A stretch of DNA of 64,000 bases from Hygrophila difformis (Eukaryota > Streptophyta > Magnoliopsida > Lamiales > Acanthaceae), in contig JAOANR010000006.1 in NCBI GenBank assembly GCA_030278955.1, positions 29,245,124 to 29,309,123 of the forward strand, written 5' to 3'. How positions within the stretch are numbered: position 1 is the first letter of the stretch; each line of letters begins with the position of its first letter. The translations under genes were made by a program, and so were the position numbers. The notes beneath the pieces were generated by a model. It was not told the origin of the DNA. It saw only the letters and a list, made by a program, of their open reading frames with translations, and ran no database searches. Shown in pieces: positions 10,455 to 22,554 of this stretch.

Positions 10455-12590
10455 AAAGGTAGTGTTGCCAAATCTTAAGAGCGAACACGACCGCGGTCAA
10501 TTCCAAATCGTGGGTCGGATAATTCTCTTCATGCGACTTGAGTTGTCGCGATGCATAAGCAATCACCCTTTGGTTTTGCATTAGCATGCAACCTAATCCT
10601 TCCTTTGAGGCGTCGCTGTACACTTCAAAACCTTCCGCCTCTGATGGTAGTGCCAAGACCGATGCTGTTGTGAGTCTTTTCTTGAGTTCTTGGAATGACT
10701 CCTCACACTCAGCGGTCCATTCGAACTTTAACCCTTTCTTCAACAATTGGGTCATCGGTCTTTCACTCTTGGAAAAATCCTTCACAAAGCTTCTATATTA
10801 TTCGGCTAGTTCAAGGGAACTTCTTATTTCCGTCTGACTTGTCGGCACTGGCCAATCAGTCACCGTGTATATCTTTGCCGGATCAACCGACACTCCATTA
10901 GCCGATACTATATGTCCCAAAAATGTGAATTCTTTCATCCAGAATTCGCATTTCGACAACTTCGCGTACAATTGATTCTTCCTTAATATTCCAAGCACTT
11001 GATGCAAATGTTTCACATGCTCCTCTTCATTCCTTGAGTAGACTAGAATGTCATCGATGAATACGACAACGCAATAATCTAGCAACTCTTGGAAAACACT
11101 ATTCATGAGGTTCATGAATACTGGGAGAGCATTTTTCAAACCAAAGGACATTACGGTGAATTCGTAGTGTCCATATCTCGTACTGAACGCTGTCTTTGGT
11201 ATGTCCTCTTCGGCGATACGCAATTGATGGTATCCCGATTGCAGGTCGACTTTCGAAAGTACCGATGCTCCTTTCAGTTGATCGAAAAGGTCTTCGATCC
11301 TAGGTAGCGGGTATTTGTTCTTTATTGTCACTTGGTTCAACCCTCTGTAGTCAATACACAACCGGAGCCCACCGTCTTTCTTATTGACGAATAAAACGGG
11401 TGCTCCCCATGGCAACGTACTGGGTCGAATATATCCCTTTGCCAATAACTCTTCAAGTTTTTCTTTAGCTCTTTCATCCCAGCAGGTGCCATGCGATATG
11501 GCGCCTTGGACACCGGCCTGGTCAATCTTGAATTCGATTTCTCGCTCTGGCGGCATTCCTGGGATATCTTCAGGGAAAACGTCGGGATAGTTGTTCATGA
11601 CTGGGATTCTATTGATCTTGTTTCCCTCATCTTCGAGGTTATGTACGTAGCATATGTACGGTTGATAGCCCTTTTGCACGAGGTTGCAGAATTTTAAGGC
11701 ATTTACCACCTTGGCACTCCTCTTTTGAGGTTGCATGTAGTAAACGACCTTCTTTCCTCGACTCTGGGCTATGGTAATCTTCTGCTTTTGGCACTCAATG
11801 ATAGCCTTGTATTGAGTCAGTCAGTCCATTCCCAAAATTATATCGAAATCCCTAAGGTCAAACTCTACCAGATTTGCGAAGAATTTAAAGTTCTTAATTA
11901 CTATCAGGATCCCGTCGTATCTTTTAGAACACGATACCACTTTACCCGATGATAATTGAATTCCTAAGTTAATGCTCTTAGGTGCTGGTAGATCTAGCGC
12001 AGATAAAATTCTGGTTGAAATTAAAGAGCAACTTGCGCCAGAATCGAATAAAACTTTAACAGGTACGCTTAAAGTAGTAAACGTACCAGTTATCACATCC
12101 CCCTGAGCTGGCGGATCAGCTTGATTGATGACATTCAAGCGTCCTACAGCTCCTCCCTAGTTCCCTTGCTGATTACAGTTCTGGGGTGGCCTATAATCAT
12201 GTTGGAATCTCTGCCCCTGATTGTTCTGTTGATTTGGCCCAGCTGGCCGATTTCCTTGAGGACGGTTCACAAAGTCTGGCCACTTCTCAAGTGTTTCTTG
12301 ATGCACTCTACGATCTTTTCTTAAATGGCCTTCCTTACCACATCTATAACAAGATTCGGGCTTTGGGCATTCACGCACCAAGCGCGGAATGTTGCATCGG
12401 GTACAACGAGGTATGAAAGGACCTCGAGTCTCATTCCTTCTGTTGTTAAATCCTCTTTTCTCATCCTTCATAGGCCCTTCAAACCTTGCCTGGTTGTTGC
12501 CCTTCCTGAAATTGTTACTATTGTTGTTGTTGTTTCGGTTCCTCTTATCAAAGCTATTCGAGCACTTCTATTGGGAACCCTATCACTCCT
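10455..12590 (-). pseudogene. Ty3/gypsy gag-pol fragment (Tekay-like chromovirus), truncated at both ends
   Basis: Minus strand, in order. Asn-rich gag with zinc knuckles lies at about 12570-12157 (CTRCNIPRLVRECP; CYRCGKEGHLRKDR, where the final Cys is Arg). The aspartic protease DSGASCSLIS is at 12138-11821. RT is at 11736-10798 ([34 protein letters not shown]). RNase H is at 10785-10470 ([15 protein letters not shown]), stopping at HYLYG. Frame shifts occur near 11520 ([11 protein letters not shown] is in another frame) and 10795. Integrase and both LTRs are absent. The lineage call rests on the [17 protein letters not shown] segment. Confidence 0.85.
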
Positions 12591-12699
12591 TAATCTACCC
12601 CAAACCAGCCCCAAAACCAACCTCACTTCTCTAATCCGAAAATCAGGTTTCATAGGGAGAGTTGGGAGTGTTGTGAGTTGATCATCGGTTTCCAGAGGA

Positions 12700-14522
12700 C
12701 CTTGGCCGAGATTTGATCATCCATATCGATCATCCTTAGGTAAGGAAGGTTCCCATTCATCTCCTATGATTTTAGATTCGATTTTCATGCCTAAACATAA
12801 GGATTTTTGCTCAACATTTCCAAACTAGGTTCAGTCAGTAGAGTGTAGATTCGTGGGACTGTTCTAGGGCGTTTTGGAGATTCCAAAGAGGATTTTGACC
12901 CCAATCAACTCACAAGTAAATTAATACCATACACCCCAAAGATTAGACGTTTTTGTTGATTAGAATTCAAGTTCTAGATCCTTTTATGCCGTATTCCAAA
13001 TCTGTCAGCAATTTGTTTCTGTGGTATGTTTCTGTTGATCGTCGTTTTAGACTTAGATCCGTTCCTCTTTACAAAATCTTTTCTAAATGAAAGTTATTTC
13101 CAACATATTGAAGTCTATGCCTGTAAATTTTCATAAATTTTGGAATCCGTTTACTATGCCAAATCTGATCTGGTTTAGCGTAAGAAGTTGCTGTCAATTC
13201 TATCTTTGATTGAGTCCGAACTTGTATGGAGTTTTAGACTATCCTATGATCGATTTCTCTCATTGAGTTCTTCATGAAAGTTGTTTATATGTGTGTCTAG
13301 TTTTCTTTGTCAAATTTTACAATATTTGGAAGTGCATTGTGAAAGTTACGAATTTATTTCCACCCGTTGTCTTAAAACCACTGAAAGGTTAATTTTTAAA
13401 GAGTAGGGTTTTCTGTAATCGTTATGTTTGGCCTAGAATGAGTCCGAAAATCAAAATGGTTATTTCTAAGTAAAATGCTTATTTTGATGTTTTCTTGCCA
13501 CTGTGAATTTTTTGGAATTTGTAAAAATCATTAGCTATGTTTTCAAGCGTAAAAATGATGACTGCTCATTTTTAGAATTTATGCCTAAATTGCAAATTCC
13601 ATGTTATGATAAAGTGACGACTTTTGAGCCGATTTCTGCCTCAGTTTTTAAAGTTATGAATCTGAAAATTTTTCCACCTTCGTGTTGGTGAATTAAAGTT
13701 CAAATTTGGTATGGCATGAATGAATTCATTTAAGTTAAAATTATGAATTTTGAACTATGTGAATTATGATCGAGTGGGATGCCTTAATTTATTTTCTTGA
13801 GAATAAGTACACTGGGTGGAGGTCGTTGGGCCGCCCACTCTCGTAGCCAAAACGGCAAATGTGATTATGTGATTGTAAGAGTCTATACTCCTAGATGTAT
13901 CCGTATGGGTTATCTAGGACTCCGGAGTGGTCTGTATAGAGTCACTGCTTTCATGACCCTCGTGGGTACGAGTCCCAGAGGTTTGTCCCTAGGACATATT
14001 ATGAGGTGTCCTCGATCTTAATGAACATTGGCAAAAAGTTCGTTCAGAATCTGTAAGATTTTGATTAATCTCTTATAATTAAATATCTGTATTTTTAAAT
14101 AAAAATCTTATTTTTATTACTCTCCTAAAACTTCTAAAATTTTTTGTGTTGTGTATTAACTTATGCAGTACCATTTGTACTGATTTGTTGTCTCTATTTT
14201 CCTCAGACTTTGAAGAGTAAGCATTGCACGGCGGGATGGGAATTCTTCTTACAAGACTTGTCGCATTTAAATTCTTTAAATTTCGCATTGGACTTGGACT
14301 ATGTTTTGACCATATTTTTAGCTTCCGCACTGCTTTACTTATGCTTGGTAGACTTTAACTCTGTTTTAACTTCGTGCATTGTTTGAATAATTTTAAGTAT
14401 TTTAAATCATTGATGCGACTTAAGCCTTAGCATCTTTTTAAATGAGCTCTATTTGATCGTGTCTTGTTTAAAAAGGTGTGGCGGTAGCGTCCTGGCCTGG
14501 GTAACCAAAACTGGGGTTTTAC
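12700..14522 (+). mobile_element. LTR-like remnant ending at a tRNA-Met-like primer site
   Basis: The segment ends CTGGGGTTTTACA (to about 14521), immediately followed by AAGTGGTAT, the usual start of a primer-binding site after a plant gypsy LTR. The preceding stretch (GGTGTGGCGGTAGCGTCCTGG) resembles the 3' end of chromovirus LTRs. No gag follows and I cannot fix the left boundary, so this is a truncated or solo LTR candidate. Confidence 0.4.
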
Positions 14523-14593
14523 AAAGTGGTATAATTCGAATGAATAAATCCTTTCGCATACAAAATTGCCGGACACAATATAAATTAGTTGTG

Positions 14594-14860
14594 TCATGTC
14601 CATCCGCGCCAAATCATATGCGCGAGTATATCCGTCTGTCGCAACCTCGTTTAGTTACTTATTTGTTTTTCACATTTGTTTAATTGTTCCTATGTTCTTT
14701 TAATTGTGTAATCGAGTGCGATTAGAGTCCTAATCTCCCGAGGCCAATAAATATGACCTCCCTTATAATGTTGATACATTTTGATCAAAATGAATGAATA
14801 TTTACATTTTCATTGAGAGGTCATCCGAGAGCATTTCAAGCTTTCAACACTTATGTTTAG
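14594..14860. repeat. Diverged direct repeat, copy 1
   Basis: Begins TGTGTCATGTCCAT and ends near TTTCAAGCTTTCAACACTTATG. It matches 15103-15367 with scattered substitutions and small indels. The match resumes after the Helitron at 16050 (TGTTTAATCCGTGCGGCTAAGCAC versus TGTTTAGTCCTTGCGGCTAAGCAC). Origin unknown. Confidence 0.7.
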
Positions 14861-15102
14861 TCCTTGCGGCTAAGCACAATTTAATGATCGGGATAACTTA
14901 AATTGAATCTAATCTGGGAGTTTGAAGTGGAAAGGATGGGTCGATTGGTTAATACACCAGCACCGTGTCATGCCACCAACAACCCACGCTATGCACTAAA
15001 GGAAGAATCCACAAGGCCCTCTCTCAAGACACTGAGTACAAGCCTTTGTCGCGCTAAGAGCAAATCATGTGCACCACCATTACTGCCACAACATAAATTA
15101 AA

Positions 15103-15367
15103 TGTGTCATGTCCATAGCGCCAAATCATTCGCGCGAGTCCATCCATATGTCGCGTCAATCTACTCCAAAACCTCGTTTAGTTGTATATTTGTTTCCCGC
15201 ACTTGTTTAATTGTTCCGAGGTTCGTGTAATCGTGGTTAGAATTCAAATCTCCTAAGGCCAATAAATATAACATGCCTTATAATGCTAATTCCATTTGAT
15301 CAAATTGAATAAATATTTCATTTCCATTAAGAGATTATCCGAGAACTTTTCAAGCTTTGAGCATTTA
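15103..15367. repeat. Diverged direct repeat, copy 2 (interrupted by the Helitron)
   Basis: Second copy of the repeat at 14594-14860. Alignment with the intact copy shows that the 682 bp at 15368-16049 are an insertion, which defines the Helitron ends to the base. Confidence 0.7.
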
Positions 15368-16049
15368 CTAGTATTACCCTAGCCCGAATGGGCCGGGATG
15401 TAATGAAGATGGATTAATATAGTTTGAATAATAAAATATTAAAATTTAATATTTGTATGTTGATTCAACAATAATTAATTCACCAATAATTAAACATGAA
15501 ATATCAATTGTTCAAATATAACCAAACACATCTGACATGTTTGATATGGGCTCTGACAGCTTAAGCAAAAGGTCTCGGGTTCGAACCTTTGTATATGCAA
15601 AATTCTGCTTTGGGAGAGATAACCCTTCAATGTCAACCAAATCCTTAAAAAATTAGTATTGGACCTAATGTGGCCTGGGATACTCGGTATACGCCAAAAA
15701 ATTGTTCAAATATAAATCTTTGTTTTTACTATTAAGATAAAGATTTTACATACATTTTTATTATAGATCGTTTAATACAAATTGATATGAAGCAAATAGA
15801 ATATTTAATTCAAAATATTGTAAGTAAACAAATTAATATTAAATAATATCATTTGTAATATATAGTATTATATAAAGATTAATTACTAAAATATTTAAAT
15901 TTATTAAACAATGTAAATAATTGCTATATAATTAAACAATGAAAATTGAGTTTAATTCTTAAAAGCCTAATTGAGTCTCATAATTATTCTTTAAGCCCAT
16001 TAATAGTCCATCACTATTCATAAGATCAAGAGATTTAATATATTATAGA
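15368..16049 (-). mobile_element. Short non-autonomous Helitron
   Basis: On the minus strand it begins TCTATAATATAT and ends with a GC-rich hairpin (GCCCATTCGGGC) followed about 11 nt later by CTAG. It lies between A (15367) and T (16050) with no target duplication. TC at the 5' end, hairpin plus CTAG at the 3' end and A^T insertion are the Helitron signature. No Rep/helicase is present. A SINE is nested inside at 15522-15699. Confidence 0.75.
15522..15699 (+). mobile_element. SINE nested in the Helitron, with 16-bp target duplication
   Basis: Flanked by perfect copies of AATTGTTCAAATATAA (15506-15521 and 15700-15715). It carries a B-box-like GGGTTCGAACC. Its tail (CTTTGGGAGAGATAACCCTTC, then GATACTCGGTAT) is shared with the SINE at 30961-31403. 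It is an RNA polymerase III-type retroposon, not a tRNA gene. Confidence 0.85.
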
Positions 16050-16162
16050 TGTTTAATCCGTGCGGCTAAGCACGCAAAAGTGGGAAGGATGGGTTTCGAT
16101 TGGTTAGAGTTAGTCCCAAAAGTATCATCCGACTAGGTAGTCTTGAATTTTAATATATTATT

Positions 16163-16529
16163 TGTTGTAAATACTCTGTCGACGTCGACGTCTACATAAT
16201 TATTGTGTGGATGCCATCCCATAAGATACATGTATGTATCTAGTGATTTGAATGTCTTAGTCCGTAAGTTTACTAGTAGGAAGAAAAGTTGATTTTTCCT
16301 ATCTTACCTAATGTGGCAGTTCAATTGTATTTTTACACTATAAATACATGGTGTGGCAATACATGAAATATACTCTTGAGATTTGTGTATTCTCTGTCCA
16401 GTTTCCATATTTCATTTCAATTTGCTTTCCTTACTTCCTTTGAGCTAACACTTACATAATTATTACTATCTATATTCATACGCCTGTACACATATATTAC
16501 CTCACCCATATTAATATACTATCACAACA
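16163..16529 (+). repeat. copia 5' LTR
   Basis: 367 bp, intact. Hand alignment to the 3' LTR gives 12 substitutions (9 transitions, 3 transversions) and no indels apart from the MITEs. TATA-like CTATAAATACATGG near 16340 is the likely U3 promoter core. Confidence 0.95.
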
Positions 16530-16738
16530 CATTATCAGCACGACTGCTGTTGGATTTTGCTATTCCTACAGAAGTTCTGCCCGAACGTTGTTGAATTTTG
16601 CAGAAATACCAAATCCCTACCGAGGTTTCGTTCGAGGTTTTTCTGAAATTTCAATTGATACTGGGGTTCTGCCGAAAAATTTCTAAATCCACAAAAAGGT
16701 AGTTAAAGGTAATATATTACTACTATTTCAATATAAAT

Positions 16739-17768
16739 ATGTCTAAGCTTGAGAAGCAATTGTTTACGCCACTTGAAGTTTCCGGAAGAAACTATCAACT
16801 ATGGGCTATAGATGTAAAGATGCATCGTGATTTAATGAATCTGGAAAGAGCTATTATAAAGGGAAAGGATATGGCTAATTCTGAAAAAGCCAAGACGATG
16901 ATTTTCCTGCGTCTTCACTTTAATTCAGGCCTGAAGTCTGAATATTTGACCCTTCAAGATCCTGTAGATCTCTGGGAGGAGTTAAAAGAACGGTATGATC
17001 ACCTGAAGATGGTCAACCTGCCAAAGGCAAGAAATGATTGGCTGACTTTGAGATTGCAAGATTTTAAAACAGTCAGTGAGTATAACTCTGCCATGTTTAG
17101 AATCACTTCATAGCTGAAATTGTGCAGTAAAAAAGTATCCAATGATGAGATGCTTGAAAAAACCTTTACAACATTCCATGCCTCAAATTTGCTCCTGGAG
17201 CAACAATATCGAGAAAGAAGGTTAACAAGATATTCTGAGTTCATTATCTGTTTATTATTGGCTGAGCAAAACTCTGAATTATTATTGAAGAATCATGAGG
17301 CACGACCCACTGGAGCTAGTCCATTCCCGAAGCGACTGGGACTCAAATTTCTAAAAACCACCAAACTTGGGATAATACACGAGGTGGTCACCGCGGACGT
17401 GGTCGCGGTCGTGGTTATGGTCGTGGTCGAGGTCGTGCACGTGGCCAAAATCAAAATAACAAATCCAGAAGATTTGAGCCATACAATCAAGTGAATGAAA
17501 AATGGCAAGATGATATAGACAAGTACAGCAGATGTGGAATGGAAGGACACTGGCCCGGACTTGTCGAACCGCAGAACATCTTGTGAAACTGTACCAAAGT
17601 TCAGTAAAGGGAAAAGGAAAAATAGCAGAGACAAATCTGGTTACAAATGATGATATCTTTATGCCTATCATTCCAGCTCCTGAAGCAGCTGACCCTTTCA
17701 AGATAGATGGTGAACCATCTTTCAAGGCCAATTTTGATATAGATGATTTTATGGAAGATATAGACTAA
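16739..17768 (+). pseudogene. copia gag (broken)
   Basis: Capsid-type gag of the copia superfamily: SGRNYQLWAIDVKMH near the start, then VDLWEELKERYDHLK and ARNDWLTLRLQDFK. Its normal job is packaging element RNA into virus-like particles. Breaks: an in-frame TAG at 17111-17113, further frame changes near 17340, and a zinc-knuckle region (around 17520) in which the CX2C motif is disrupted. An Arg/Gly-rich tract near 17400 is out of frame. Confidence 0.85.
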
Positions 17769-17897
17769 TGTAATATGTTTTGTTATGTTTCTTTTTAGTT
17801 GTTTTTCTATGTATCTTTTGTTATCAAATTTTGCTATGTACTCGTTGTACTCTTTTGGCATGGATATTAATATAGTACTTTTCTTCCAGAAGAAGAA

Positions 17898-20800
17898 ATG
17901 AATGCAAATTATAATGAGACATGCCTAATTGATAGTGCCAGTACGCACACGATATTGAAAAATGAGAATTATTTCTCTTGTATTAAATTGGGAGATGCAC
18001 CAGTTAATACAATATGTGGAAGTGCAACTATGATTAAAGGCTCCGGAGGAGCTGTAGTGTTCCTTTTGAATGGGACAAAACTCATTATTGAAAATGCACT
18101 GTTATCTCCCAAGTCCAGAAGAAACTTGTTGAGTTTTAAAGATATTCGCAGAAATGGATATCATATTGAGACATTAACTGAAGGGACTGATGAATATTTA
18201 TTGATCACAAATACAGCTCATGATGTGAAGCATGATTGGAAAAATTACCATCCCTTTCATCTGGGCTATATTATACAAATATATATATATATATGTCAGT
18301 GAAGCCCATAATGTAATAGACCAGAAGTCTATAATTCCAGCTGAGTTTATGATTTGGCATGATCGTTTTGGCCATCCTGGATGTACAATGATAAAGCGGA
18401 TAATTGTAAATTCACATGGTCATCCCCTGAAGGGAAAGAACTTTCCAAGTTCAAGTGAATTTACATCTGTTGCCTGTTCAAAGGGAAAATTGATTATTAG
18501 ACCATCAGCAAGCAAAGTGGGAATTGAATCCCCTGTATTTCTTGAACGAATTCAGGGTGATATATGTGGGCCTGTAGATCCACCATGTGGACCATTTAAA
18601 TATTTTGTGGTGTTAATTGATGCATCAACAAGATGGTCTCACGTTTGTTTATTATCTACTCGCAATCAAGCATTTGCAAAGTTACTTGCACAGATAATTA
18701 AATTGCGAGCACAATTCCCTGACTATCCAATTAAGAAAATAAGATTGGATAATGCTGCTGAGTTTTCATCACGTGCATTTGATGATTATTGCATGTCCAT
18801 TGGAATAACTATTTAACATCCTGTAGCATATGTTCATACACAAAATGGCCTGGCAGAGTCATTTATAAAAAGATTGCAACTTATTGCAAGACCAATATTG
18901 ATGAGGTCGAAGTTACCTACATCGGTTTGGGGACATGCTATATTGCACGCAACAACACTTGTAAGAATAAGACCGACAAGTTATCACCAATATTCTCCCC
19001 CACAATTGGTTTTTGGTCATGAGCCCAATGTTTCACATTTGAGAATTTTTGAGTGTGCGCTATATGTTCATATTGCACCGCCCCAACGTACAAAAATGCG
19101 CCCCCAACGGAGATTGGGAGTATATGTCGGATATGAATCACCATTTATAATTAAATACTTGGAATCGAAAATAGGTGATTTATTTACTGCAAGGTTTGCA
19201 GATTGTCATTTTGATGAATCAAATTTTCCGACATTAGGGGGAGATATGAGTCAACCAAGAAAAGAGATTTATTGGAAAATGACATTTGATTTCCTTGATC
19301 CTCGTATGAAGGATTGTGAACTTGAAGTTCAGAAAATTATTCATTTACAAGGAATTGCAAATCAATTGCCAGATGCATTGTGTGACTCCAGAAGAGTTAC
19401 TAAATCACATATTCCAGCAGTAAATGTTCCAATTAATCCTTGAAGGAAAAATAACAAGTGCTAATGAATCCAGTACACGCCTGAAGCGTGGTAGACCAAT
19501 CGTTTCGAAAGATAAGAATCCTCGGAAGAAGAGAGATTCAAATGATCAAAATATACATTGTGACAAAACTCAAACTCCTGAAGAGAAAACTCCTGAAGAG
19601 GAATAAGTTATAGAAACTTCAATAAATTTTGTCACTAATGGAAAATACTGGAATAGGAAAGATACTGATATGAATGATGTATTTTTCTATAGTATAGCAC
19701 TTGAAATTATGGAACAAGATAATGATCAAAAACCCAAATCGGTTGAAGAATGTCGGCAAAGAATTGATTGGCCAAAATGGAAAGATGCAATCCAATCTGA
19801 ATTGGATTCATTGGCAAACCGAGAGGTTTTTGGACCTGTAGTCGAAACACCTGAAGGTACAAAACCCGTGGGCTATAAATGGGTTTTTGTTAGAAAAAGA
19901 AACGAGCATAATGAAATCATACGATATAAAGCCAGATTGGTTGCTCAAGGTTTTTCCCAAAGACAGGTTTTGACTATGATGAAACATATTCGCCTGTGAT
20001 GGATGGAATTACATTCAGATTTCTAATATGTTTGGCAGTACATCAAAGGCTTAAAATGCGCCTTATGGATGTTGTTACTGCGTATCTATATGGGATATTA
20101 GATACTGATATTTATATGAAAGTGCACGAAGCATTCAATATGCCTGAAGCATTTAAATCAAAGCCTAAGCAATTATATTCAGTAAAATTGCAAAAATCAT
20201 TATATGGGCTTAAACAATCAGGGCGAATGTAGTATAATCCTCTTAGTGAATGTTTGATTAAAGAAGGTTATACAAATAATCCAGTCTGCCCATGTGTTTT
20301 TATAAAGAAAACTGGATCAAATTTTGTAATTATTGCAGTATACGTTGATGATATTAATCTAATTGGAACTCCTAAAGAGTTACATACTGCAAATTTGAAA
20401 TCAAGGATTTTGGAAAGACAAGATTTTGCCTTGGTTTACAAATCGAACATTTTGAGAATTGAATATTTATTCATCAAGCGAATTATACCCAGAAGGTATT
20501 AAAACGATTTTATATGGATAAAGCACATCCATTGAGCATCCCGATGGTGGTCAGATCGCTTGATCTCTTGAAAGATCCATTCAGGCCTAAAGATGAAAAT
20601 GAAGATATACTTGGTCCTGAAGTACCATATCTCAGTGCTATTGGAGCACTTATGTATCTTGCTAATTGTAAAGGCCTGATATAGCATTTTGAGTCAATTT
20701 ATTGGCACGTTTTAGTGCTTGCCCCACAAAGCGACATTGGCAAGGTATTAAACATATTTTTCGATACCTTCAAGGTACACATGATCTTGGCTTGTTTTGT

Positions 20801-21325
20801 TCAAACAAATGCAATAATGAATTGATTGATAATGCTGATGCTGGTTATTTGTCTGACCCGCACAAAGCCAAGTCCCAGACGGGCTATATATTTACTTGTG
20901 GCAGTACTGCAGTTTCCTGGAGATCTGCTAAACAAACACTAACGGCCACATCTTCCAATCATGCTGAAATACTGGCAATTCATGAAGTCAGTCGAGAATG
21001 TGTTTGGTTAAGGTCAATGACCCATCATATCCTGAAGAATTGTCGGTTAATATCTGAGGAAAACATTTCCCCAACATTATTGTATGAAGATAATACAGCT
21101 TGTATAGCTCAACTGAAAGGAGGGTATATCAAGGGAGACAGAACGAAGCATATTTCACCAAAGTTCTTCTTCACTCATGATCTTCAAAAGAATGGTGAAA
21201 TTGAAGTGCAACAAATTCGATCAGACAATAATCTAGCGGATCTATTGACGAAAGCATTACCGACCGCAACATTCGAGAAACTTGTGAACAGAATTGGAAT
21301 GCAACGGCTAAAGAATCTTCAATGA
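17898..21325 (+). pseudogene. copia pol: protease, integrase, RT, RNase H (broken)
   Basis: In order: protease DSASTHTIL (about 17930); GAG-pre-integrase MIWHDRFGHPG (18350); integrase core GDICGPVDPPCGPFKYFVVL and LDNAAEFSS (18550-18800); RT KPVGYKWVFVRKRN and KARLVAQGFS (19860-19960); RT catalytic YVDDINLIG (20340); RNase H LLYEDNTACIAQL and TKHISPKFFF (21080-21165). Breaks include an AT-dinucleotide expansion at 18279-18294, TAA at 18814-18816, TAG at 20230-20232 (Trp expected) and a frame change near 20500. The order protease-integrase-RT-RNase H defines the copia superfamily. Confidence 0.9.
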
Positions 21326-21497
21326 TGTACAAAACAGGGGGAGTAAAGAATACAAGAATACTGTACTCTTTTTCCTTCACTAGGATTTTTTCCCCCTGGG
21401 TTTTTTCCTAGTAAGGTTTTAACGAGGCATATTCTTTGTATAAGCGGCATTCAAGGGGGAGTGTTGTAAATACTCTGTCGACGTCGATGTCTACATA

Positions 21498-21756
21498 CTT
21501 CCTCTGTTCTCATATAAGTGCTCCACTTCTGCATTTCACGCAGTCCAATACACATTTTTAAATGTTTATAACTCAAATTGTATATAAGTAAAAATTATAA
21601 AAATTTGATATTCTAAAACTACGTGATTAGACGAATCTAACAAGATCTCACTTGACTACATTTTATCTTATAGAATTATGTTAAAAAATTGATCAAAGTT
21701 ACTCAATGAATAGTTATTACTATGCAAAGGGAGCACTTAAATGAGAACGGAGGTAG
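21498..21756. mobile_element. Stowaway MITE in copia 3' LTR
   Basis: CTTCCTCTGTTC...GAACGGAGGTAG between TA duplications at 21496-21497 and 21757-21758. The empty site is visible in the 5' LTR (GTCTACATAATTATTG), which proves insertion after the copia element integrated. Confidence 0.93.
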
Positions 21757-22073
21757 TAATTATTATGTGGATGCCATCCCATAAGACACATGCATGTATC
21801 TAGTCATTTGAATGTCTTAGTCCGTAAGTTTACTAGTAGGAAGAAAAGTTGATTTTGCCTATCTTACCTAATGTGGCGGTTCAATTGTATTTTTACACTA
21901 TAAATACATGGTATGGCAATACATGAAATATACTCTTGAGATTTGTCTATTCTCTGTCCAGTTTCCATATTCCATTTCAATTTGCTTTCCTTACTTCCTT
22001 TGAGCTAACACTTACATAATTATTACTATCCATATTCATACGCCCGTACACATATATTACCTCACCCATATTA

Positions 22074-22535
22074 GAGGCCGTTTGGATTGGCTTTTGGGGG
22101 AGTGCTTTTGGCTTTTGCTTCTGCCAAAAGCACTTCTGATAAAAAAGAGGTGTTTGTTTTGGCTTTTGGAAAAAAGCAAAAGCACCATGAGAAGCCAAAA
22201 AAGTGCTTCTGGGAGAAGCAGCCCAGGGGGTGCTTCTCCCAAAAGCAGAAGCCAAAAGCACTTCGTAAAATGTGCAAAGACTTAAATACCCCCACTACTT
22301 AATATAAATTACACTATAAATATATCTTATTATCATATTAAATAGCATGTCCTTTTTAGTAATTACCACATTCCAAAAGCACTTTTCATCTTTATTCATC
22401 CAAACATATTTTTAAAAAAAGCCGCTTTTCAAGCATTCCATCCAAACACAAAAGTTACATGCTTTTGCTTTTGACTTCTGCTTCTGCTTCTACTTTTGGC
22501 TTCTGCTTTTTTCAAAAGTCAATCCAAACGGGCCC
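22074..22535. mobile_element. Tourist-like (PIF/Harbinger) MITE in copia 3' LTR
   Basis: Inverted ends GAGGCCGTTTGGATTGGCTTTTG / rc AGGGCCCGTTTGGATTGACTTTTG, with TTA duplicated at 22071-22073 and 22536-22538. The 5' LTR supplies the empty site (CCCATATTAATATAC). The interior is built of AAAAGC/GCTTTT words in both orientations, so a strong hairpin is expected. No coding capacity. Confidence 0.9.
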
Positions 22536-22554
22536 TTAATATACTATCACAACA

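Larger units (their letters stand above)
16163..22554 (+). mobile_element. Full-length, inactive Ty1/copia retrotransposon
   Basis: The 5' LTR is 16163-16529 (367 bp, TGTTG...CAACA) and the 3' LTR 21462-22554. Removing two nested MITEs and their target duplications leaves exactly 367 bp in the 3' LTR. A primer-site-like ATTATCAGCACG follows the 5' LTR at 16531, and a polypurine tract AAGGGGGAG precedes the 3' LTR (21453-21461). The flanking 5-bp sequences TTATT (16158-16162) and TTCTT (22555-22559) are target-duplication candidates with one mismatch. The gag-pol reading frame is heavily mutated. Confidence 0.95.
21462..22554 (+). repeat. copia 3' LTR with two nested MITEs
   Basis: 1,093 bp. 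It contains a Stowaway MITE (259 bp plus 2-bp duplication) and a Tourist-like MITE (462 bp plus 3-bp duplication). Subtraction restores 367 bp, the same length as the 5' LTR. Confidence 0.95.

Noticed and set aside
15541..15600. tRNA-like A/B box sequence, possible tRNA gene
   Set aside because: Flanked by a 16-bp target duplication and shares a non-tRNA tail with another copy at 30961. No cloverleaf with an anticodon arm could be drawn. It is a SINE. The same applies to 6061-6160, 30961 and 31791.
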